Source: CAYFHQ01 sp964342805
Lineage (GTDB): Bacteria; Bacillota; Clostridia; Peptostreptococcales; Acidaminobacteraceae
Direction: 5' to 3'
Length of the DNA: 24,320 nt
NCBI GenBank assembly: GCA_964342805.1
Contig: CAYFHQ010000056.1
Coordinates: forward strand, 1-24,320
Both the position numbers and the translations under genes were made by a program. The notes under the pieces are model-generated. The model did not search any database. It was not told where the DNA came from and worked only from the letters and a program-made list of their open reading frames with translations. Shown here piece by piece: positions 8,001 to 13,934 of the stretch (positions are counted from its first letter, which is position 1; each line of letters starts with the position of its first letter).

Positions 8001-8675
8001 GTTTTGACTGACCATATCGGGTCTCCTCGAAATGGTATTATCCAACTTCGCAACAACGCCAACGCCCAGGGCATGGTGGACCTAGGTTATGGTCCAGAAG
8101 CAGGCGTTCTGGTTGAAGGGGTCAATAACGGCAGTATCCGTGGCATGATGGTCTTTGGTGAAAACCTGGCGCCGGCCTTGTTTGACGACCTGGACTTCCT
8201 CATGGTTCAGGAAACCCATATGACCCGGTTGGCTTCCATTGCAGACGTGGTCCTTCCAGCTGCAGTCCTATCGGAGTCCACAGGAACCGTAACCTCTTGC
8301 GACAGACGCATTCAAGAGGTCCAGGCGGCCATTGCACCTGCTGTGGGTTATGAAAACTGGGAGATGGTTCAGGAACTCATGAATGTCTTTGCAGTCCATG
8401 CCACCTTTGCCAGTGCCAAGGAGATCCTCAAGGAGATCGAGAAGGACCAAGGGGATTACCTGGGCTGGTCAGGTAAAGAGGGCACGGTCTACTGGCCTGT
8501 GTCTGCAAGCCGGATTCTCTACCAGCAGACCTTTAGAACCCAAGATGGCCTGGCCAACCTTGAGGCGGCAACCCACCCAACAACAGAGAATGTGAAGCCT
8601 GTCATGCATGGCCTGAACAATTCCAACCATATTACTACCTGCTTCCAGGAGTATGTCAAGGAAGCGACCAGCTAA
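5079..8675 (+). CDS. Fusion subunit: 2Fe-2S ferredoxin + NfnB/GltD flavoprotein + 2x[4Fe-4S] + truncated FdhA-like domain (Stn-type transhydrogenase)
   Basis: The start is set at 5079, five bases after GGAGG (5069-5073), rather than at an in-frame ATG 45 bases earlier inside the previous gene. The product has 1198 residues. Domains: [2Fe-2S] ferredoxin (C36, C47, C50, C64); GltD-type N-terminal Fe-S region (C100, C104, C108 and C147, C151, C155); FAD site GGGPSG (200-205); NAD(P)H site GGGNTAMD (330-337) with YRRTKDDMPA; FAD-closing GVFAGGDC; a cysteine cluster (C561-C577); two [4Fe-4S] motifs (C616-C626, C659-C669); then a molybdopterin-oxidoreductase-type cluster (C695, C698, C702, C730). 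The remainder aligns by eye with FdhF but lacks the catalytic Cys/Sec and stops before the dinucleotide-binding domain. It likely links NADP(H) to the NuoE/NuoF-like partners, as in Sporomusa-type Nfn (Stn). No hydrogenase H-cluster motif is present. Confidence 0.88.
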   Translation: MSRIRVNIDGKELLAHDGYTILEVARQHNIDIPTLCQDDKLEHYGSCGMCVVEVEGSPRLFRACSTAIRDGMMINTYSDRIRESRKTTLELLLSNHRGDCKAPCSLGCPGHVDVQGYVGLIANEQYDDALELIKEELPLPASIGRVCPHPCQTACRRGLVDDSLNIAWLKRYVADMDLAKEEPFMPSMLPATGKKVAVIGGGPSGLSSAYYLRKQGHDVVVYEAMPEFGGMLKYGIPLYRLPKDVLASEIKLIDKMGVKLLPNIRIGRDITLSHIRKEFDAVYVAIGAWKSAMLPVPGKDLAGVYGGIEFLNKFAVNKPIQVGERIAVIGGGNTAMDACRTAIRLGAKEVYAIYRRTKDDMPAVDVEIEEAEEEGVTFKFLRNPVEIMDDGTGRVKAIRLQAMEQGERDKNGRTKVTPIEGVEEILEVDSVIVSIGQKLEPQGLDELIVNQWGNIDAEDNTYRTNLEGVFAGGDCTNKGASIAIEAINEGKCAARVIGSYLEGQLVPHREPFVVKQIDLTPESFTHITRVQAAHMGHESPELRRTNFDEVVHGYTQAESNCEAMRCLECGCGDVNECDLVKQSDDYGVQPERIVHIQPTYDHDNSHPFIMKDQNKCILCGMCVRICDEIMDNTALGLVGRGFETSVQPSFGEQLKNTDCIACGQCISVCPTGALQEKLPLKKPVPVKPTLTETVCSHCNVGCRIQLESKGDMLLRALPVDDDASSEGLLCAKGRFGFDVTHKDDRLTRPMIRKDGQLVEVDYPEAFQYIAKKAQSMNLLYGPGSIGVSVSDRYTNEDLFMIKRFADNILQTPHLVSSNAKPSGLKKVLGVNASTNVLNELHHTPFVLAVGSDIMSTHTVAALKIRKAVKSGAQLYTVATGNTKLTEWATQNVIVEKSDLTQSLLAFAKVLLDNGYTGGKKVAGLEALRAAVTDTKVTPDIQQVALAYAQAPKAMIIFDQDAVSEQDAALIATLAVLTDHIGSPRNGIIQLRNNANAQGMVDLGYGPEAGVLVEGVNNGSIRGMMVFGENLAPALFDDLDFLMVQETHMTRLASIADVVLPAAVLSESTGTVTSCDRRIQEVQAAIAPAVGYENWEMVQELMNVFAVHATFASAKEILKEIEKDQGDYLGWSGKEGTVYWPVSASRILYQQTFRTQDGLANLEAATHPTTENVKPVMHGLNNSNHITTCFQEYVKEATS

Positions 8676-8703
8676 GATTGCTTAGTTGATGTAAAGTCGA
8701 TAC

Positions 8704-8735
8704 GCCCCTTGTCGGCCTGCTTGCCCGGCAGGGGC
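8704..8735 (+). terminator. GC-rich hairpin after redox operon
   Basis: GCCCCT (8704-8709) pairs with AGGGGC (8730-8735), and the stem extends inward with one bulge and one G-U pair (GTCGG/CCGGC). The following bases (TTGTCAAAT) are only moderately U-rich, so termination probably relies on the stronger hairpin 30 bases downstream. Confidence 0.6.
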
Positions 8736-8764
8736 TTGTCAAATAGCATTGCAACTCCCTACAA

Positions 8765-8817
8765 AAAACAAATAGCGACATCGGCTTCCAGACACTGCCG
8801 ATGTCGCTATTTGTTTT
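8765..8817. terminator. Bidirectional terminator, 21-bp perfect stem
   Basis: Positions 8765-8785 and 8797-8817 are perfect reverse complements across an 11-base loop. The left arm begins with an A-run and the right arm ends in GTTTT, so the hairpin can terminate both the redox operon (+) and the small genes on the other strand. Confidence 0.9.
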
Positions 8818-8854
8818 GTCGTTCAATAATGACGCCAATATCGCTTTCTTCCAT
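8807..8854 (-). CDS. Possible 15-residue peptide
   Basis: On the reverse strand an AAGGAGAGGAGA ribosome site immediately precedes ATG at 8854-8852, followed by 15 codons (MEESDIGVIIERQNK) and TAG. The stop lies inside the arm of the terminator hairpin. The ribosome site is the only strong evidence; a leader peptide, a real small protein, or chance are all possible. It lies 45 bases downstream of the 45-residue small gene and would share its transcript. Confidence 0.35.
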   Translation of the reverse strand: MEESDIGVIIERQNK

Positions 8855-8899
8855 TCTCCTCTCCTTCTCAAAGCGTATGGGTTTACATGTTGTGCATGA

Positions 8900-9037
8900 T
8901 TATAAGGTCCAATCTACCGGTTGGCCCGTGCCAAAAAAGTTGGTGTCAGTTTGGTGCAACTCATGCTTCACTTTTGCTTTTTTTGGACCAGGATATTGAA
9001 CTTGAACGCTCAATTGCTTCTTGTCTTTTTGTGCCAT
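8900..9037 (-). CDS. Small basic protein, 45 aa, unknown function
   Basis: The reading frame begins at ATG 9037-9035 after GGAGGGAG, with a good spacing, and ends at TAA (8902-8900). A longer in-frame version starting upstream (9106) has no ribosome site. The product is lysine-rich in its first half (MAQKDKKQLSVQ, GPKKAKVKH) and ends in a hydrophobic/aromatic tail (NFFGTGQPVDWTL). There is no membrane span, no cysteine and no recognisable motif. It has its own near-consensus promoter (TTGACC, 17 bases, TAGAAT; 9106-9078) and a strong terminator downstream, which argues for a real, independently expressed gene. I do not recognise the family. Confidence 0.7.
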   Translation of the reverse strand: MAQKDKKQLSVQVQYPGPKKAKVKHELHQTDTNFFGTGQPVDWTL

Positions 9038-9077
9038 AAAAGTCTCCCTCCCTTGTGGAATTCCTGTGATTGAACTG

Positions 9078-9106
9078 ATTCTATCTGTAGGGGAATAGGG
9101 GGTCAA
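9078..9106 (-). promoter_or_regulatory. Sigma-A-type promoter for the 45-aa gene
   Basis: On the reverse strand TTGACC (9106-9101) and TAGAAT (9083-9078) are separated by exactly 17 bases. Transcription would start near 9071, about 34 bases before the ATG. Confidence 0.7.
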
Positions 9107-9116
9107 TAGAATTGAC
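9102..9116. promoter_or_regulatory. Inverted repeat shared by divergent transcription units
   Basis: GTCAAT-AGA-ATTGAC is a perfect 6-3-6 inverted repeat. Its left half lies in the reverse-strand -35, and its right half forms TTGACA (9112-9117) pointing toward the kinase operon. The forward -10 is not clear. Either it is two divergent -35 elements that happen to mirror each other, or an operator. Confidence 0.4.
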
Positions 9117-9129
9117 AGAAAAATCGGAA

Positions 9130-9220
9130 AAGTTGTTAGCCTTCAAATTTTTTAGTAAATGCAACTGTGTGTGGAAGAAGGCAGAACTTGTCGATAATTT
9201 CCCCGAAAATTGGGGATTTT
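9130..9220 (+). other. Structured leader of the kinase-ODP-cyclase operon
   Basis: Two potential RNA hairpins precede the kinase start. The first pairs AAGTT...GCCTTC (9130-9144) with GAAGGC..AACTT (9177-9189). The second, TCCCC (9200-9204) / GGGGA (9212-9216), is followed by TTTT. The second resembles a weak terminator, so attenuation is possible. No known riboswitch consensus was recognised. Confidence 0.3.
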
Positions 9221-9269
9221 AGTCGCCTATTGGATATAAATGAATAAGATTGTGTATGTGAGGGAGAAT

Positions 9270-11597
9270 ATGCGAAGAAAAGCGACCATGCTACTAATAA
9301 TAATGATATGCCTCATGAGCTTTTCCTCAGGGGCACTTGCAGACAGCCATAAGCCACATATCTTAGTTCTACTCTCCTATGATCCCATGTTCCCGTCCTA
9401 TCAGGGCATGCTTCAGGGATACAAGGATGTGTTTGGTAATGATGTCGTTTTTGACGTGGAATATATGGACACCAAGCGCCATTTTGGACCAGTCTTTGAA
9501 GAGGAGTTTACCCGGTCCTTGCTGACAAGAATGAAGGACCATGAGGCCTATGACCTGGTTTTCACCATGGACGACAATGCCCTACAGTATGTCCTTGACC
9601 ACCAGGACATCTTTGGCGAGGTTCCAGTCATTTTTGCTGGTGTCGATGACCAAGACCGGGTGGCTGTGGCCTATACCCACCCCCATATCACTGGGGTTCA
9701 TGAAAGTGTGTCCATGCGAGAAACCATTGGACTGGCTTTACAGCTGGGTAATCAATCAGACCGGGTGATCGCCTTGTACGACGACACGGTGTCAGGCAAG
9801 GCTCTTTGGAATACCCTACAGAAGGAACAGGACTTTTTTGCAGGCCAACTCCAGATTGAAGGGATTAATTTCTCAGAACACACCCCAGAAACCTTTGGTC
9901 AGAAACTGAGAGAGTACTCTCCCAAGGATAGTATTTTATTTTTATCTACATATTTAGACAAGAATGGTGAACGGTATGAGTTTGGAGAAATCCAACAGGT
10001 GATTGTTGACCATTCTAGAGCGCCCATTTTTACCCTGTGGCGGTTTGGTATAGGGGACGGTTTTGTAGGTGGCAAGGTCATTGACCATAGGGAACAGGCC
10101 AAAACTGCCGGCCAAATGGGCCTGTCCGTTTTTAAAGGAACCCCCATAGAGACCATCCGGGTTCGCATGGAGAGTCCCAATGTTTATTTGTTCGACCAAA
10201 GAGAGCTCCGTCGCTTTGGTTTCAGCATTTCTTGGATAGAAGAACGGTTTGAGTTGATTAATGCCCCTACCCGGATCAACGACCAGCTGTGGATCAGCGG
10301 GATCATAGCAGGCTTTATCATCATTATCGTCTTACTGGCCATTGGGTATGTCTTGTACACGACCTTATCCAAGTCGGGCTATATCCTCCATGGTAAAAAA
10401 CTCAGAAACTATTTGGGTGAGATCATCGAGTCCATAGAAGAGCCGGTTTACGTCATGGATAGCGACTTTCGCTATCGACTGGCCAACCGGGCCTTTGAAA
10501 CCATGATGAACATTGACCAAGATTCTTACATCATGAAAACCAATGAAGACCTCTTTCCCAAGACCCTGTCCACCCAGTTTGACGACATGCACCGCAAGGC
10601 CCTGGGTGCCAGCCTGCCCTATCAGCGGGAAGTGGTTCTAAAAATGCCCAAGAAGCACTCCATGCACCTCCAGTTCAAGGTGTCTAAGTACAATTCCAGA
10701 GACGGGTCCACCCGGCTAGTGGGTATTGTTCGAAATATCACCGACACCAAGATCAACGAGCGGAAAATGGCGGAAATGAACAATATGTTGGAACAGCAGG
10801 TTCGGGACCGAACCACTGACCTGATCCAAGCAGAAAAAATGTCCCTCATGGGCACCATGGTTGCTGAGGTTTCCCATGAAATCAATACACCAATCGGCCT
10901 GGGCATTACAGCTTCTAGCTTCCTCATGACCCAGACAGACTCCATTCGCAAGTCCATGGATGGGGGCAAGTTAACCAAGAAAGACCTGACCGGCTTCCTG
11001 GACGTGGTTGACGAGTCCAGTGAAATTGTCATGAACAACCTCAATAATGCAGCGGAATTGGTGGAAAACTTCAAAAAGGTTGCTGTGGACAATGCCAGTG
11101 AGGATATACGAGAATTTGATGTGAAGGAATACCTAAGCAAGATTGTCCTCAACTTAAAACCAAGGATTAAGCACACCCAGCATCGAATTAGAATATTAGG
11201 TGAAAGTGGCCTAAAAATCTACACCTACCCAGGTGCTGTGAGCCAGGTTTTCACCAACCTGATTATCAACTCCCTAATCCATGGGTTTGAAGGTGTAGAC
11301 AAGGGAGAAATTCAAATAACCGTTTCTGAAGATGCGGCCCGTCAGGCCATTAAACTGGAGTACCAAGACAATGGCGTTGGCATAGCCAAGGGGAACTTGG
11401 TTAAGATTTACGAACCATTCTTTACCACTAAGCGGGGTCAAGGAGGATCTGGTTTAGGGATGAATATCGTCCAGAACCTGGTTGAAACCCGGTTGGGTGG
11501 TTCCATTAAAGTGTATAGTGATGTGGGTGAAGGGGTTCGGTTTGTGATCCGGCTCCCTCAGAAAATCAATATTTACCAGAAGACAGGTGAAGCATAG
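9270..11597 (+). CDS. Membrane sensor histidine kinase with periplasmic ABC-substrate-binding-like domain and PAS
   Basis: The start is placed at 9270, preceded by GAGGGAG, because it gives a clean signal peptide (MRRKATMLLIIMICLMSFSS, cleavage after ALA at about residue 24). The in-frame ATG at 9240 lacks a ribosome site. The 775-residue product has an extracytoplasmic domain (about 25-335) resembling ABC-type sugar/amino-acid-binding folds (HILVLLSYDPMFPSYQGM; VPVIFAGVDD), one membrane span (about 341-365), a PAS domain (about 385-500), a coiled coil, the phospho-acceptor box SHEINTP (H536), and an ATPase domain with N box NLIINSLIHG, DNGVGI and GGSGLGMNIV. It would autophosphorylate on sensing an external ligand. 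No response regulator is encoded in this operon, so the partner is elsewhere. The ODP-like gene starts 9 bases downstream. Confidence 0.9.
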   Translation: MRRKATMLLIIMICLMSFSSGALADSHKPHILVLLSYDPMFPSYQGMLQGYKDVFGNDVVFDVEYMDTKRHFGPVFEEEFTRSLLTRMKDHEAYDLVFTMDDNALQYVLDHQDIFGEVPVIFAGVDDQDRVAVAYTHPHITGVHESVSMRETIGLALQLGNQSDRVIALYDDTVSGKALWNTLQKEQDFFAGQLQIEGINFSEHTPETFGQKLREYSPKDSILFLSTYLDKNGERYEFGEIQQVIVDHSRAPIFTLWRFGIGDGFVGGKVIDHREQAKTAGQMGLSVFKGTPIETIRVRMESPNVYLFDQRELRRFGFSISWIEERFELINAPTRINDQLWISGIIAGFIIIIVLLAIGYVLYTTLSKSGYILHGKKLRNYLGEIIESIEEPVYVMDSDFRYRLANRAFETMMNIDQDSYIMKTNEDLFPKTLSTQFDDMHRKALGASLPYQREVVLKMPKKHSMHLQFKVSKYNSRDGSTRLVGIVRNITDTKINERKMAEMNNMLEQQVRDRTTDLIQAEKMSLMGTMVAEVSHEINTPIGLGITASSFLMTQTDSIRKSMDGGKLTKKDLTGFLDVVDESSEIVMNNLNNAAELVENFKKVAVDNASEDIREFDVKEYLSKIVLNLKPRIKHTQHRIRILGESGLKIYTYPGAVSQVFTNLIINSLIHGFEGVDKGEIQITVSEDAARQAIKLEYQDNGVGIAKGNLVKIYEPFFTTKRGQGGSGLGMNIVQNLVETRLGGSIKVYSDVGEGVRFVIRLPQKINIYQKTGEA

Positions 11598-11606
11598 GGG
11601 GAACTA

Positions 11607-12422
11607 TTGGACTATTCAAAAGCGATTGAGATAGCAGAAGGTGTATATTGGGTCGGCTACAACGACGAAAAATATGGACTCCACTCCAATCCTTATTTGA
11701 TTGTAGACGGTGAAGAGGCTGTACTTATTGATTCAGGTTCACGACCTGACTTTCCAACCGTTATGATGAAGGTTTTGCAGACGGGCGTGAATCCGGACGA
11801 GATCGTTCGATTGATTTATCAACATTATGACCCTGACCTGGTAGGCAGCGTGTCCAGTTTTGAAAGCGTCATCCAGGGGGGTGAACTGGAAATCATTAGT
11901 CAGAGGCAAAATAACATATTCATTCAGCACTATTCAACAAAGTCTGTAAAGAGGTGTATAAACGCCCTTGGTAATGCCTGGGGCTTTCGGACAGGACGTC
12001 GGTTAAAGTTTATCAACACGCCATACGCCCATTCGCCTGGGTCCTTTATGACCTATGACGAAAAGACCAAGACCCTCTTTTCGTCAGATATCTTTGGGGC
12101 CTACACCAAGCACTGGGAACTCTACTTGCAGCTGACAGACCACTGTGCCAAGTGTAAGACCTATCAGAACTGTCCGGTGGATGAAAAAGAGTGTTTCATG
12201 CCAGGGATCATGAGTTTTCACAAGACGATTATGACCTCGACGAGAGCCCTGCAATATGCCCTCAACAAGGTTAAGGAGTATGATATTGAACGGATCGCCC
12301 CCCAGCACGGCTGTGTCATAGAGGGGAAGGTAAATGTTCAGGTGGTTCTTGACAAGTTGCTGGACATGAGTGACATTGGGATTGACGCAATCTTGGACAA
12401 AGGAGATCATGCCATATGGTAG
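11607..12422 (+). CDS. ODP-like metallo-beta-lactamase-fold diiron protein (probable oxygen/redox sensor)
   Basis: Translation starts at TTG (11607), five bases after AGGGGG (11596-11601), which overlaps the previous stop codon. The 271-residue product has the metallo-beta-lactamase fold of flavodiiron proteins without the flavodoxin domain. Likely metal ligands are H73, D75 and D77 (QHYDPDLVGS), H142 (AHSPGS), D161 (SSDIFGA) and H234 (PQHGC). HxDPD replaces the HxExDH of flavodiiron enzymes. This pattern is that of the ODP (oxygen-binding diiron protein) group, known as oxygen-sensing domains of chemoreceptors. Four further cysteines (C180, C183, C189, C196) could bind another metal. The stop overlaps the next start by seven bases, so it is coupled with the diguanylate cyclase. 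Function as an oxygen sensor for that cyclase is inference. Confidence 0.82.
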   Translation: MDYSKAIEIAEGVYWVGYNDEKYGLHSNPYLIVDGEEAVLIDSGSRPDFPTVMMKVLQTGVNPDEIVRLIYQHYDPDLVGSVSSFESVIQGGELEIISQRQNNIFIQHYSTKSVKRCINALGNAWGFRTGRRLKFINTPYAHSPGSFMTYDEKTKTLFSSDIFGAYTKHWELYLQLTDHCAKCKTYQNCPVDEKECFMPGIMSFHKTIMTSTRALQYALNKVKEYDIERIAPQHGCVIEGKVNVQVVLDKLLDMSDIGIDAILDKGDHAIW

Positions 12423-13144
12423 CCAGGAATCAGAATGACGAGACGATCTTTGACCTCATCCGAGACTCGTCCTTTGAGCAACTTCGAAAAGAGCAGCTGG
12501 TTTATCTCCTCATTGAAAGTGCGGCTACCCAAAAAGACGATGCTATCATGAAGGAGTTATTCATTGAAATGATGCACAAAAATGCAGCCCTCAACCGAAC
12601 GTTGGAGGAAAAACTCCAAGAGGTTGAGCGACTGTCAGTGACAGACCAACTCACAGGCCTTTACAACCGTAGAAAATTTAAGGCAGACCTCCGGGAGGAA
12701 ATTGTTCGAGGGGTCCGCTATGGTCGTGGCTTTAGTTTGATTATGTTGGATATTGATCATTTTAAGAGCATTAATGACGAGTTTGGCCATGATGTGGGGG
12801 ACGACGTTCTCCGCCGGGTGTCAACCATCCTGCAAGACCGGGTGCGGACCATGGATGTCCCCTGCCGGTGGGGTGGAGAAGAGTTTATGGTCCTCCTACC
12901 AGAGACCAATGACGCAGACGCAGTGGTGGTGGCAGAAGACCTTCGCCGTCGGTTCGAAGCGGAAGACTTTGGCCTAGGCAGGCCGGTTACCTGTTCCTTT
13001 GGCGTTGTGGAATGGATCAGTGGGGCCACTGACGATGACATGACCAAGCGGGTGGATGAAGCCCTCTATACCTCCAAGGAGAACGGTAGAAACCAGGTAA
13101 CCATCGTTGGGATCATCATTGAGCAACCGGACTTTGGCTTGTAG
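12416..13144 (+). CDS. GGDEF diguanylate cyclase
   Basis: The 242-residue product has a helical N-terminal region (residues 1-75, ending in a coiled coil EEKLQEVERLSVTDQLTGLYNRR) and a complete GGDEF domain. The active site reads WGGEEF. The inhibitory c-di-GMP site RTMD lies exactly five residues before it, so product feedback is expected. LDIDHFKSINDEFGH carries the metal- and substrate-binding residues. It makes cyclic di-GMP from two GTP. It is cytoplasmic, without a membrane span or sensory domain of its own, and its start lies inside the end of the ODP-like gene. That arrangement suggests the ODP protein is its sensor partner. Confidence 0.93.
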   Translation: MVARNQNDETIFDLIRDSSFEQLRKEQLVYLLIESAATQKDDAIMKELFIEMMHKNAALNRTLEEKLQEVERLSVTDQLTGLYNRRKFKADLREEIVRGVRYGRGFSLIMLDIDHFKSINDEFGHDVGDDVLRRVSTILQDRVRTMDVPCRWGGEEFMVLLPETNDADAVVVAEDLRRRFEAEDFGLGRPVTCSFGVVEWISGATDDDMTKRVDEALYTSKENGRNQVTIVGIIIEQPDFGL

Positions 13145-13179
13145 TCAGACCGGAAATGTAATAAAAAACAGCAAAATTG

Positions 13180-13220
13180 AACCCTCTCAAGACCGCATCT
13201 GGCTTGAGAGGGTTTGCTTA
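13180..13220. terminator. Bidirectional terminator between cyclase and response regulator
   Basis: AACCCTCTCAAG (13180-13191) pairs perfectly with CTTGAGAGGGTT (13203-13214) across an 11-base loop. T-rich tracts follow on both strands, so it can end both convergent operons. Confidence 0.92.
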
Positions 13221-13922
13221 TTTTTTGTACTGGACAGTAAACTTGTAACCAACGCCCCAGATGGTGCTGATATACTCAATACCTGGTTCGACGGTTTGGA
13301 GTTTTTCCCGGACCCGGCGGACGTGGACGGTGACTGTGGAGGCGTCACCCAAAGCGTCGACCTTCCAAACCGCTTCATAGATTTGCTCCTTGGTCAGAAC
13401 GATGTTTTTGTTACTGGCAAGGTAGGTCAGGATCTCAAATTCCTTGGGGGTCAGGTCGATGTCCCTGTCGTTAACCGTACAGGTCTGTGAAGCCGTGTTA
13501 ATGACCATGTTGTCATGGTCAATAATGTGGCCTTGTTGGGCAGAGCCACTGGATGACAGCCTCTGGTAGCGGGCCAGGTGGGACTTGACCCTTGCCATGA
13601 GTTGGTTGGGACTGAAAGGCTTGGTAATGTAGTCATCAGCGCCAAAGCCCAGGCCTAGGATCACGTCTGTGTCCTGGCCCATGGCAGAAATGAGTAAGAT
13701 GGGTTTTTCAATGGACTCCCGAAGTTTTTTGCATATCTGGAAGCCATCTCCCTTGGGGAGCATGACGTCAAGGAGAATGATATCTGCCTCCTGGGATAGT
13801 TCATAGATTGTGTCATAGTCGCCGGTCTGCTCCAAGACTACTTGATAACCGTGGATTTCTAGGAAGTCCTTTTCCAGTCGTGCTATATTGTCATCGTCCT
13901 CAACAATGAGTACCTTTTTCAT
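13218..13922 (-). CDS. OmpR/PhoB-type response regulator
   Basis: The 234-residue product has a receiver domain with acidic pocket E8/D9/D10, phospho-acceptor D52 (ILLDVMLP), and the conserved lysine in DDYITKPF. A winged-helix Trans_reg_C domain follows (DLTPKEFEILTYL, VTVHVRRVREKL, GVGYKF). An AGGAGAAGG site precedes the ATG. It lies 12 bases downstream of the histidine kinase that ends at 13935, so the two form one operon, kinase first. The divergent neighbour is a MacA/MacB-like efflux operon, the most likely target. Confidence 0.95.
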   Translation of the reverse strand: MKKVLIVEDDDNIARLEKDFLEIHGYQVVLEQTGDYDTIYELSQEADIILLDVMLPKGDGFQICKKLRESIEKPILLISAMGQDTDVILGLGFGADDYITKPFSPNQLMARVKSHLARYQRLSSSGSAQQGHIIDHDNMVINTASQTCTVNDRDIDLTPKEFEILTYLASNKNIVLTKEQIYEAVWKVDALGDASTVTVHVRRVREKLQTVEPGIEYISTIWGVGYKFTVQYKK

Positions 13923-13934
13923 GGCCTTCTCCTT

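Noticed and set aside
2748..8675. Electron-bifurcating [FeFe] hydrogenase (HydABC/HndABCD)
   Set aside because: The first two subunits fit, but the third has no H-cluster motifs (such as TSCCPxW) and instead carries an NfnB-like flavoprotein and a FdhA-like domain.
5079..8675. Active formate dehydrogenase alpha subunit
   Set aside because: The catalytic Cys/Sec-His is absent and the C-terminal dinucleotide-binding domain is missing.
9130..9220. c-di-GMP riboswitch in the leader of the kinase-cyclase operon
   Set aside because: The conserved core of neither c-di-GMP riboswitch class is visible; only two simple hairpins are present.
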